A DNA stretch of 64,000 nucleotides from Rutpela maculata (taxonomy: Eukaryota; Arthropoda; Insecta; Coleoptera; Cerambycidae): assembly GCA_936432065.2 (NCBI GenBank), contig OW386294.2:47754842-47818841 (forward strand). The letters are read 5' to 3'. A program made the position numbers and the translations under genes. The notes under the pieces are model-generated. The model searched no databases and was not told the origin of the DNA. It worked only from the letters and a program-made list of their open reading frames with translations. Shown piece by piece: positions 38,344-48,711 of this stretch. Position 1 is the first letter of the stretch. Every line of letters starts with the position of its first letter.

Positions 38344-38882
38344 AATGCCAAAATTAACTGAACATGAAAAAATTTTAATTCTCTTTAAAATTAAAGAGAG
38401 ATGGTCTATCAGAGCAGTTGCTAACCATTATCAATTGAATAAAAGTACTGTTATGAGTGTGAAGAAAAGTGGGAAGAGGAAGGTAGCGTAAAGAGAGAAG
38501 ACGGTTCAGGCCTATCGAGAAGTTCAAATCTCGTTCAAGATGAAGCACTCCTTGGCTATTTGAGGCAAAATCCGTTTTAAACAGCAGGAGACGCTGTGTT
38601 CATGACACATTTTCTAGTGTCGAGGTTAGCAGCTAGCCGAAGGATAGGAAAATCGAAAATAAAAAACTGTACAAGTGCCAAGAAGACCATATTAACAGGA
38701 GAACAAGCAAGCCCGCATTATGTTTTGTTTAAATTGTGTCTATCGCCCGTTGGAGTTTTGGACCAATGTTGTGTTTACCGATGAAAAAGTTTTTCAGTCT
38801 TGTAATGAAGGACATGTACAAAATATTAGGTTACATTATTTACATAATAAATATAATCGCAGCTATGTGCAGTTGCTGTGAA
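38344..38882 (+). pseudogene. Tc1/mariner-like (IS630-type) transposase relic
   Basis: An N-terminal helix-turn-helix is visible: MPKLTEHEKILILFKIKERW then SIRAVANHYQLNKSTVMSVKK. A frameshift follows; the continuation in another frame reads KWEEEGSVKREDGSG and then LVQDEALLGYLRQNP and a stop. Further on, in a third frame, FWTNVVFTDEKVFQS carries the typical D-E-K context of the first or second catalytic Asp in Tc1/mariner transposases, followed by YNRSYVQ. Large parts between are missing. The protein would cut and paste DNA at TA sites; this copy is dead. It sits only in the right arm. Confidence 0.7.
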
Positions 38883-39132
38883 TTTTTCAACGTCAGTTTT
38901 TACATTTGTTATAAATCGAAATCATTCCCATCGAATGGTGTAAAAAAGTGAAAAAAAACAAAAATACGTATGTTTTTCTTCTGGATTAACATTATTCAAA
39001 TACATAACTTATGACGTTTCACAATCAATGTCAGTTTTTTGTAACCTAGGTATATGATAATGAAAAATCTAAATTCCAAAAAGACTGATTCACACCACTT
39101 AATCTTAGTAAAGGACGTGAAAATGTATATTA

Positions 39133-39347
39133 TAGCGGGTTTATACGTGCATGGATTTAGGGGCGCCAGTAGATATTGGCACGCTAGTAAAAAAATATTA
39201 CACATATAAACAGTTACTGGCGAGCAAGCTTTTACCTTGCATGCATTGATGCATGCTCGCCAGTAACTGTTTATACGCGCAATATTTTTTTACTGGCGTG
39301 CCAATATCTACTGGCGCCACTAAATCCATGCACGTATAAACCCGCTA
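39133..39347. mobile_element. Palindromic MITE, 215 bp
   Basis: Ends tagcgggtttatacgtgcat and its inverse, flanked by TTA on both sides (39130-39132, 39348-39350). The arms run almost to the centre (gccagtagatattggcacgc / gcgtgccaatatctactggc). Harbinger-like by the 3-bp TSD, though TA (mariner) cannot be excluded because the flanks are TA-rich. Confidence 0.75.
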
Positions 39348-39621
39348 TTATTTAATTGTATTACAGGTATTTTGGTACATTAGTTACTTTAACATTTTAC
39401 TTATTTCAAGGCAGTTTCAACATCTTAATACTTTTGTAATAATTTTACTTACGTTAGTTACTTTTTAAATGTATTTTTAAATATTATTGTATTTATTGTA
39501 ATGATTTTCCGTTAAATTAATAAATGATCAATTTCTAGTTTTGAAATGACTTATTTAATTTTAAGGCCACTGTTAGACTATAAAAGTTCTTTGACAAAGA
39601 TCTTTTATAAAAGATATTTTA

Positions 39622-41773
39622 GATAGATAGATAGATAGATGTCTTTATTTGTTCACGTAATAAAAAAAAATTACAAAAACCCAGAGGGTGTAGAACTTGT
39701 CAAAAAAAGAAACTATGCTACAGTTGAAATATGGTATACATGTATATAGTAAAATAGTAAAAAAAGAATCTAATGTAATAGAGTAAAAGACTAACGTAAT
39801 AATATATAATGTATAACACAAGACAGAACAATAGTTATAATAACAATACAATTTAAAATATATTACAAGTAAAAACAGAAATAGAAACTATTTTATAGTG
39901 TATCATCAAGGTACTCATCTAGCGTATAATATGCTTTTTCCACAAGTGTGGCTCGCAACTTCGCTTTTAAATGTTTTAGTGATAAGTTTTTATACATGTC
40001 CGGAAGTTTATTATAGACTTTGATTATTGTGAAAGGTACGTTTTTCTGTACATATGTATAGTTTGCTTTAATATTAAGTAAGTCATTTTTATGTCTTGTA
40101 TTGTAAAGATGAACTCTATCATGGTCTGCAAACAGAGACATATTCTTTGTTACAAATATCACAGCTTCATATATATATAGACTTATTAAGGTAAGTATCT
40201 GTAGTTCTTTAAATATAGGTTTGCAGCTAACTGTTTGTTTGATATTCAGTATATTCCTGATACATCTTTTCTGCAATAAAAATATTTTGTAAATGTGATT
40301 TGTGCCTCCCCAAAAGACTAGGCCATATCTAAATCTAGATTCAACATAGGCATAGTATGCTATATATGCGACTTCAGCATTTACATTTAGTGATATTACT
40401 TTTAAGGCGTAACAAGACTTGGCTATATTAGATGCAAGCTCGTCAGTGTGGGACTTCCAATCGAGCCGAGAATCTATAGTAATACCCAGAAAGCATATTT
40501 GGGACACAGTATTCAATGTAATGTCACCATTTGTAAAAGTTTTCTCCACACTAGACTTACTATTTGAAAATGATATGGCTTGTGTTTTATCTTTGTTTAA
40601 TTTTAGATTGAGAGGGGTATAGTATTTTTCAAGTAAGTCTAGTGCCGAGAAAACTTTTTGCTCCAAGACTATTGGATCTGCCGAGTTAATGATTAAAGAA
40701 CAATCATCTGCATATTGAATAGTAGTAAATTCATCAAGAACCATGGGTAAGTCGTTGGTATATAATATATACAATAACGGTCCCAATATTGATCCCTGTG
40801 GAACACCTCTCTTTATCACCAGACTTTGTGATTTTAGTAACTCACCATTGCTATCTGTCTCTATGACATACTGAATTCTATTATTTAGGTAAGATGTTAG
40901 TAGTTGCAATGTGTTACCTCTAATTCCATACTTTTCGATCTTGTCTATTAAAATGTTATGGTCCACACTATCGAAAGCTTTTGATAGGTCTAAGCTTATC
41001 GCAACTGTGTGTTCTTTATTATTTAGTGAATGTATTATTTCACAGAGTGTCTGGAAACCGGCTCTAATTGTAGATTTGTTTTTCCTAAAACCATTTTGTG
41101 TGTCATTTAATATCTCATGATTTTCTAAATAATTTATTATTCTGGTGTAGATTATTTTTTCAAAGATTTTGCTGATGTTAGAGAGCAACGCTATGGGCCT
41201 ATAGTTGTTTATCATATTTTTGTCACCTTTTTTATATACTGCTTTTACGTAAGCAATTTTAAGGTTATCAGGATATACGCCAGTAGTAAATGATAAATTT
41301 ATTATATGACTAAGTGGAGCTGCTATTTCAGTTGCAACATATTTTAATAATTTTACAGGTATCTCATCTGCACCTACCGACATAGTATTTTTTAAATTTT
41401 TTATGACGTAACATACCTCTTCAGGATAAGTAGGTGACAAAAATATGCTTTTGTCAATGGGTGGACTATAATTTTCGAAATTTATATTGGAATTAATATT
41501 AGGACAATTATTTATAAAAAAGTCATTTACATTATTCAATACTGTTTGTTTATTGCTTTCATTTGCATCGATACTATTCAAGAGAGAAATGCTATCTTTA
41601 GTTTTAGACCCTGTATAGCTTTTTACCAATACCCATACTGCCTTGCTTTTATTGCTTGCTGTCTCTATGTATGCAATGTTTGAACGTTTTTTTGCCTCAG
41701 ATATGACATTTTTTAATATATTGCAGTAGGTTTTATATGTAATATCAGTTATTTCCCCTTTTATTTTTTGCTT
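39622..41773 (-). mobile_element. 5'-truncated LINE with (TATC)n tail
   Basis: Minus orientation. The 3' end at low coordinate is a run of agat units (39621-39640), and the flanks share ttta. The body encodes the RT described in the next entry. The 5' end is cut before the RT domain, so no endonuclease is present. Confidence 0.85.
39893..41771 (-). CDS. LINE reverse transcriptase (truncated ORF2)
   Basis: Uninterrupted from near the truncation point to the stop at 39893. Only the first ~45 codons lack a Met, so the frame clearly continued upstream originally. RT motifs in order: NNYRPIALLSNISKIFEKII (motif 2), AISLDLSKAFDSVDH (catalytic Asp), KRGVPQGSILGPLLY, IQYADDCSLI (YADD catalytic box), LNKDKT, and ITIDSRLDWKSHTDE of the thumb. 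It lacks RNase H and the upstream apurinic endonuclease. The family is Jockey/CR1-like by overall layout; I cannot place it more finely. With no stop in ~600 codons it is a young insertion, but being 5'-truncated it cannot move on its own. Confidence 0.9.
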
Positions 41774-41889
41774 ATGCTTTATGAGTAATTTGATAGATAT
41801 TTCATCTCATAAAATATCTTTTATAAAAAATCTTTGTTAAAGAACTTTTGTAGTCTAATGATGGCCTAAGCAATTTGATTGAAAATCAT

Positions 41890-42148
41890 TTAAAATTCCC
41901 GCCTATGACAATCCCGCCTATATAAAAAAGGCGGGAATACAGCGCCACTCTCGACGTAAGTTTTGCTGTTCAAAAAATCCTTGAGAGTTGCCTATCTATA
42001 ACATATAATATTCTTTAATCTATGTGTCGCATTCTTTTCTTTGCATTTTGTGTGAGAGTTTGGTGTTATTGGTATCGTGCGAATAAGTGATTATAGGTTA
42101 TATTAATTATTGTTTATTTATATCAGGTTTTATTTTATTTTTGCCGTG
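41890..42148 (+). promoter_or_regulatory. Candidate promoter and 5' leader of the THAP gene
   Basis: A TATA-like tataaaaaa at 41921 lies ~230 bp before the ATG. Three E2F-type sites surround it: ttcccgcc near 41897, tcccgcc near 41912 and ggcgggaa near 41930. The segment upstream is shared, inverted, with the region before the THAP pseudogene at 35614-35741, though that copy lacks the ggcgggaa repeats. Motif-based; the transcription start is not visible. Confidence 0.4.
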
Positions 42149-42238
42149 ATGCCTCCAATGGTGTTTTATTGTTGTGTGCCAGAGTGTAGAAAACGAAACA
42201 AAGACGTTAAAGTTCATCGTTTTCCTATCGATATAGAG
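42149..42238 (+). CDS. THAP-domain gene, exon 1 (start codon, first zinc ligands)
   Basis: The product is a THAP-type (C2CH) DNA-binding protein, nuclear by family. ATG at 42149, chosen because it is the first in frame and gives MPPMVFYCCVPECRKR, the usual THAP beginning with the Cys pair (Cys9-x3-Cys13). HRFP at residues 23-26 is also conserved. The exon ends after Glu30 with a gtaaag donor, phase 0. The frame continues past the donor only to an early stop, so splicing to 54243 is needed. The 12.0 kb intron that follows is almost entirely nested transposons. The divergent THAP pseudogene at 35533-35613 is its nearest paralogue in the window. Confidence 0.85.
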
Positions 42239-43370
42239 GTAAAGTCATTTTATTATATATTGTGTTTTCTTTTGAGAGGACGAATATTCAAGCACCGCCT
42301 ATAAGCCGGCTTTATTGATTCAATCGTTAGTCAGAGGGGTTTTTCGCAATACTTTTTTGTCTATATAAATTATTTCGTTTATTGTATAGAGCATCTGCAA
42401 CTAACATAGCCCCAAATTTTAAGTTTTTCAAGTTTATTCTCATTCTTATACGTAAACGCATTTTTAAATTGGAGCCGTACTGGCTCCAAGCAAATATTTA
42501 AAAATTCACGCAAATAATTTTTCAAAATTGTTGATTAATAATTAATAAAAATGGACTGCTAATTACAGGTTAGATTTCCAACAGTGCGTTTTTTAAGCCA
42601 AAATCACTGGGCAACAAAGCCCAAAATATTTTGAACCTAACCTGATTTTACTGTTAACGATATGTTAGTAATTTTATCTAATAAAAGAAAAATGGTTTTC
42701 AATTATAATTGCAAAACATGTGCATATCACATCACCCGCTTTCTATTGCTTATTCTTGGAACTTATGTATCTTCCTGTACTAGGGTAAAATTTTACGACC
42801 CTTTTTAAAATTCAGACCTTACTTGTAAGTACACTTTCAATATATTATTTTATATTTATTTGTTATTGGTTTGGTGTTTGATTTTGCGGAAAGAGGTATC
42901 GGTACCGATTCCTGTTTCGAAGAAAAATATAATGCAATCAATTGACCAAAAACATTGTCGCCTCTAGTACATCAAAATTTCAATCACTGGGCAACTAATT
43001 TTTCCAAGTGGGCGACATTTGTGTCGCCCACTTTATTAGTTAAAAAATGCACTGATTTCCAACCTACAAAAGAGTCCTATTTTATTAAGATAAAGTATCT
43101 AAAACTTTATAAACATTACATTGAACTAGATTTTGGTTGAAAGTATGGGAACCAGGCAGACATTTTAATAATAGCTACGTAATTCTTGTAAATGTTAAGA
43201 AATATATATATTTTTGAGGTTAGCTGTAACGTCACATACAGATGCATTATTATAATAAGTAATCAATGCAGATTTTTCAATTAGTACAAATTATTCTGCA
43301 TTTACAACAATTACTTGGCAAGTATTCGATTAATGCTATTAGTTTGTAATTATTGGAAATTACCCAGATA
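42239..43370. other. Start of intron 1, no feature recognised
   Basis: AT-rich intronic sequence before E2. The short gtgggcgacatttgtgtcgccca (43007-43030) is a small perfect hairpin. Nothing else supported. Confidence 0.5.
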
Positions 43371-43794
43371 GCATTTTTACATTCAGAGCATGTGCTCGGA
43401 ACGTACTTTATGTACCCATGGAACTAAGAATGAATATTCATTTTGTATTCCATGTAGAAAATCTGAATGTCGGAGAGACGTACAGATGACCGCCTCTCGA
43501 TATACGAGTAAGATTCCTACAACGTACCCATAGACCAAAACGGAACTTGATATGAACCAGAAACGTATATTGATATACTGATAGATACATGAGGTATAAA
43601 GGAGAAAGGTCCATCCTACATTCACAATGTACACTGCATGTTCACGGTATATAAGTACTACCTTCGTAGGAATTAAACCGTAGGTGCCTGGTATGTTACA
43701 CATGGATCATAAATCTATGATGCATGTATATTGTAGGAATGAACATTATGTATCAGTGGCAGCTATAAGTAATTCACTCATGCCAAGTATTTTC

Positions 43795-43965
43795 TTCAGA
43801 GTTTAATTATTATAATAATTTATTACTTATTGTAATCATTGATGAGTCGCTGCTTCATTCTGAATATGTTCAGTATGACGCAGCGACTCATCTATGATTA
43901 CAGCAAATAATAAATTATTATAATAATTAAACTCAAGAGAATACACGATATGAGTGAAGTACTTG
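43795..43965. repeat. Palindrome inside E2
   Basis: Arms around tttaattattataataattt (43801-43821) and its inverse at about 43912-43932, with gatgagtcgctg/cagcgactcat nearer the centre. Confidence 0.75.
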
Positions 43966-44665
43966 CATATAATAAATCCAATATCTAATTTTAAAGTTTA
44001 ATTGTTACAGTCAATTATTAGGTACTTATTCTAATTTTCCACATTTCACATTCCTTGTGAAGAATGTTATGTAAGTAAATGTGGAATATATGCACAGAAA
44101 ATTTGTTTTTACCATTAGTTTTCAACTAAAGTCAAATGTTTTATTCATCAAATTTTATTGAATGGAGCATACAAATGCTAAATAAACTTAAATAAAACTG
44201 TATTTGCTATAACAATACTTTACAAAGGTCCAAGAATATATGTAAAAAAAAATTGTTTTACGTTAATAAGATCTGTTAAAAACCATTTTAAAATGGATCA
44301 AACATTTATCACTCTAAAACTTCAGCTTAAAAATCATATTTAACGTTTTATTTATGAAAAAATCTAATGATCATATTACATTACCTTAAAGTTTTATCTA
44401 TTTCAAATCGTGTTTTAAATTACCAAGAACAAAACATGATTTTATTTAGGAAGAGGTATAAATAAAACAGTTGTTACTTTAAATATATTTTTATTTTTTG
44501 TTACAAAAATGAATTGCAATAATAAAAAACAATTGTGACAAAAATTTCAATTGAGATTTTTTTTAACAAAAAAATTTTCTTTGCAACTTATGAACTGTCA
44601 TATTTTACTATAACGAATTTTTTGTCAGTAAATAAAAAATAGTAAAAATTGGAGGGCTTACATTT

Positions 44666-44846
44666 TCAAAACCAGTGTCCAGGTGTTGCCGATGGTGATA
44701 CTTGTAATTGCGAAAGTTCACTTTTTATTCTCAACACATCACCTGTGACAGATCCTACTGGCTGAATACTTTCTTTTGGCTTTTCCAATTTTTAGGAGAA
44801 GGTATTTCCTTCCTGTCCAGCGGAGGAGATATACGTGCTAGTCCAA
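44666..44846 (-). pseudogene. Decayed terminal exon inside E2
   Basis: On the minus strand the acceptor tattttcttttgtag precedes an open stretch with LARISPPLDRKEIPSPKNW and, after a one-base frame change, SIQPVGSVTGDVLRIKSELS and a short tail ending GHWF-stop. The amino-acid make-up is that of a real protein. Family unknown. With 46441-46618 it suggests a minus-strand gene running from the right end of E2. Confidence 0.4.
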
Positions 44847-45049
44847 CTACAAAAGAAAATACATTGTATTATATTTGAATAGGTACTTATTTCTCTTTAA
44901 AAACTGGCCATGATAAAGTTGAAAAATATAAAAGCATCTTACAAAGATCTTACAGAAAAAATAAAACTGATCAAACATAAATTAAACAAATTGGATATTA
45001 TCATAAAGGACACGACAGGCACAAAATAAATGGAAAAGAAGGTAAAGTC

Positions 45050-46080
45050 AAATGGGCTGAAAATGTAGTAAGTTGTACTTCATAATATCCTGATCAAAAG
45101 TTTTACTGAGCACAATATCTGAAAATCGCCAGTTTTTGAGATATGAAAGGTCAAAGATCAGGAATATCGGTACCCGCTGCCATAGTTGAGAGTATCATAT
45201 TATGACGAGGATTTGTTTAATGTTGTTATTCTAATGTATTTGCACATATGAACCAAAGAGTTCTGACTAGAGGAAATAAGCTTTTGATTTGGTGGACGGC
45301 GCGAGCATCCTTGTCCTTGTCGCACACCTCGTACCCTCTCCTTTGCTCTCCACTCTGTTTTACAAAGCAACACGTACAGCCCCTCATGTACTGTGCGACA
45401 AAGAGACAACGAACTGTGTGAGAAGGATGAGAATGCACACACAAAGATCAGGAATATCGGTACCCGCTGCCATAGTTGAGAGTATCTCATATTATGACGA
45501 GGATTTGTTTAATGTTGTTATTCTAATGTATTTGCACATATGAACCAAAGAGTTCTGACTAGAGGAAATAAGCTTTTGATTTGGTGGACGGCGCGAGCAT
45601 CCTTGTCCTTGTCGCACACCTCGTACCCTCTCCTTTGCTCTCCACTCTGTTTTACAAAGCAACACGTACAGCCCCTCATGTACTGTGCGACAAAGAGACA
45701 ACGAACTGTGTGAGAAGGATGAGAATGCACACACCGTTTGCGCGCTGTCCACTGCTCATACATTACAACTCTTTGATAGGAACACACTTTCACTCTCTCA
45801 CGCACGCTAACCAACCCCACTACACACATACACACACATGCACACCCTCACTTTAAAGTAAGCATAGGAACTTAAAAAAAATCACCACCTCATTCATGAA
45901 ACCTGCGGCATTTCCGGTCTTATGAATATGAATAACAACATTAAACAACTCGTTGTCACATAATACTCTCAACTATGACATTAGTGGGTACCGATCTTCC
46001 TGATCTTTGACCTTTCAAACTGGCCATTTTCAGACATTCTGCATTTTCAGCCCATTTGACTGTGCCCTCTTTTTCATTTG
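45050..46080. repeat. Inverted repeat with a ~294-bp tandem duplication
   Basis: Outer arms are inverted copies (caaatgggctgaaaatg at 45050 and cattttcagcccatttg at 46043; atgaaaggtcaaagatcagg and its inverse near 46000). Between them a GC-richer block repeats directly, 45150-45442 and 45444-45735, almost identical, giving mirrored short open frames of no significance. Confidence 0.8.
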
Positions 46081-46184
46081 TTTTATGCGGTGTCCTTTAC
46101 CTACAAAACATAGATATTTTTTTGGAATTTGGAAATATTTATGCTTGTGATTTTAAATGCACCTGAAGTTTCGAACGTTCACTT

Positions 46185-46375
46185 GAATGAATTTTAGATG
46201 AAAAAGAAAAGTTAATAAAAACCACACATCGATTTAGGCATAAACACTTCATTGCCACATTTGCTGAGAATAAATATCCACAATACTTAAGTTTTTACAC
46301 CTAAATCGAAGTGTGGCTTTTATTAATTTTTCTTTTTCATACCTATGAAATTCGTTCAAGTGAACATTCGAAATT
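46185..46375. repeat. Palindrome inside E2
   Basis: Arms contain cgaacgttcacttgaatgaa (46173-46192) and, inverted, ttcgttcaagtgaacattcg (46351-46370), with accacacatcgatttagg / cctaaatcgaagtgtgg inside. Confidence 0.8.
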
Positions 46376-46440
46376 TTAGGTAAGTACTTGATTTTAAATG
46401 CCTACCAGAGTTATTAAAAGAACATATCTTCTTTCAACTT

Positions 46441-46618
46441 CTAGTATGGACAAAATTTCTTGGGAAGTCGACGGCTTCCAATATGTTCTTCGATATCATT
46501 ATGTTCATCAGATGGGAGGAATAACGTGTTTTTTGTACATAGTCCTTTGATTTGTTTTTGTTCACTCTGTACATCAGATGTGATCTCTGCCCTTTTCAAT
46601 TAATTGCAGCTCTTCCAG
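46441..46618 (-). pseudogene. Decayed coding exon inside E2
   Basis: Minus strand: acceptor-like tataattgcag, then LEELQLIEKGRDHI, then in a shifted frame AEITSDVQSEQKQIKGLCTK and ending SRRLPKKFCPY-stop. Protein-like, coiled-coil-prone start. No family recognised. Lies between the decayed exon at 44666 and E3, same strand. Confidence 0.4.
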
Positions 46619-46980
46619 CTGCAATTATACTGAAATAGGTATAAAGCAAATTACTACAAATAAATACCTATCACCCAGCAAACATCGTTATATATTTAAA
46701 ATATTTTTGTTATATAACCCTACCAACTTCAAATATAACGAGTTATGTAACACGTACAAAATAATGGTATAACGCTAATGTTGCTATTTCCCACTCAGAC
46801 TTACTGAGACATTATATAACATTAATATAACTAGTTATAATAACAGTTATGTTTCATCATTATAATATTAATACTTTTATAATGTAATTATTATATAACA
46901 AATATAACAATTTTCTGTGAACGTTATATAATGATTTTATCAAAATGTTATATAGCTGTACGTACTTCCGTTATCAAATA

Positions 46981-47246
46981 TACAGTGTGTCGCACTTAAG
47001 TGTGTAACACCCTTATAATTTCTTTCCTCCCGATTTGAACAAGGTTTTACTCAAATAGAGAACAAATCAAGATCCACTTATGACAAAAAAAACATTCGAT
47101 GTTGCCTTTGCATTTATTTGTAGGGGACGAATGTTTTTTTAGCTCTAAGTAGATCCTAATTTGTTCTAATGCGAGCAAAAAATTTGTTTCAAATCGGAAA
47201 AAAAGTTATAATTAAGGGTGTTTGCTACACTCAAGTGCGACACTAT
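46981..47246. mobile_element. MITE with TACAGTGTG ends, ~265 bp
   Basis: Left tacagtgtgtcgcacttaag, right end inverse of tatagtgtcgcacttgagtg, with TA at the edges. Both ends share aacaccctta... and ccgatttgaa blocks. The end sequence resembles the much larger element at 54494-62844. Confidence 0.75.
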
Positions 47247-47249
47247 ATA

Positions 47250-48670
47250 CCCAGTTTTAAATACACAAATTTAATTTAAAATACTGCAAACACATTTGTA
47301 CATGATTTTTGGCATATCTGAATATTACTTCAACTCCATAAAAACACACATATAATTTTTCATGTTATTTCAAATTAACAATTTAAATTTATTTACAATG
47401 GTGAATAAAACATTCCGGTTGACACATGGCATGCTTCTATATTTGATTTTAACTTATCGAAACGAACTTTGCAAAACTAGCTTACCATTAAAAAAATTTG
47501 TTTTTGAACATGTCAAACATCCCATTTACCACGAAATGAATTTAAAAATAATTATTAAAAAAGCAGTGATAGTTATAGATCTATATTTGGATGAAATTAA
47601 CATGTTAACAAAATTACAAAAAAATAAATAAAATAAAAATCATCTGCTACACAATGGTGGAAAGGATTTATTATACACTTCACTTCATACATAACAATGT
47701 ACTAAATAATATTCAGTGTATCTAAATTCCTGTAATTAAGTTAGCCATATCTCAGTACTGAAGTATGGGATTCAAACAAGACTTTCAAGACACAGCTACT
47801 ATAAAATATTAATTTTCAGAATAAGAGCAAAAATTCATCAAAGAATTTCACATCTCGTCTTAGAAATTACACCTTATTGAAACTTTATAAATAAAAAATT
47901 CAAATTCTTTGGAAGCATTTCAAACTCTTGTCTATATAAGCTTTTTAAAATATCTTTGGTCAAAAAAACCACATCTCGAAATTAATGACATGAATTTAGA
48001 TATACCGTGTAAAATATACAGAACGAAATTTTTAAATATTCATCCAATCTATATAACACAAAATATGCTATCTGTAGTGGCATAACATTAGTTTTTCTAT
48101 TTATGACAAAAAAAATTCAAGATCAAGGATAGCATTGTCAATAAAAAGCAGTCCAGACTGGGACTAGGACATTTCGGAAATGTATCGACAAACTTCGAGT
48201 AGGCACAAAATCTTAAAAAACATAATTGTAATTTTTTTTTCGAAACTTAAAGGGTTCCAAGATACAATGCTCTCAGATTTGCCATATGTAAATATCATGG
48301 AAATATAATTACTCACGTAGAACAAAATTGTAAATTTTGTTCAGTGGAGTAAAGATGGATAAAACTTGCAATAGTTCTATTACTTCTATGCAAAACTGAA
48401 CAATATTAAAAAAAACAATTAAATTGATCTGCTTAATGTGTCTTGGAAATTACTTAGTTGATAACAAAGGTTTATTTAGAGTTTTTTATTTAATTGGTAA
48501 GTTTTATTCTTTGTCGTTTCTAAGAACACTTATGCAAAAACCTGTATAACAAATTTCCAGTCAAATAGATGCACACACTGGCTTTCCAGAAACCTACAGC
48601 TACAGCCTCTAGATGTCTCTAACAAACGTTGTTATTCCTCTGCACTCAAAAGATGCCTTGTGTTTCTTTT
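47250..48670. other. E3 interior, no gene recognised
   Basis: An 89-codon frame at 47362-47631 (+) has no recognisable motif; otherwise AT-rich. By orientation this would be 3' of the decayed E3 gene. Confidence 0.35.
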
Positions 48671-48711
48671 CCCTCTTATGCCTGTTTTGCTAAGCGAAAC
48701 CACTCTGATGC

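Larger units (their letters stand above)
39565..41866. mobile_element. Harbinger-like MITE (right arm), split by a LINE
   Basis: Left piece 39565-39621 begins ggccactgttagactat; right piece about 41774-41866 ends atagtctaatgatggcc-like sequence; TAA on both sides. Joined around the LINE it corresponds to the 147-bp MITE in the left arm, which is the pre-insertion form. Confidence 0.75.
37260..42240. repeat. Right arm of large inverted duplication
   Basis: Inverted counterpart of the left arm, lengthened by a transposase relic (38276-38960), a MITE (39133-39347) and a LINE (about 39622-41773). It ends with the intact THAP gene's exon 1. Confidence 0.7.

Noticed and set aside
45147..45856. Open frames on both strands at 45200-45856
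   Set aside because: They come from a GC-richer block duplicated in tandem. The same peptides appear twice and no motif is recognisable.
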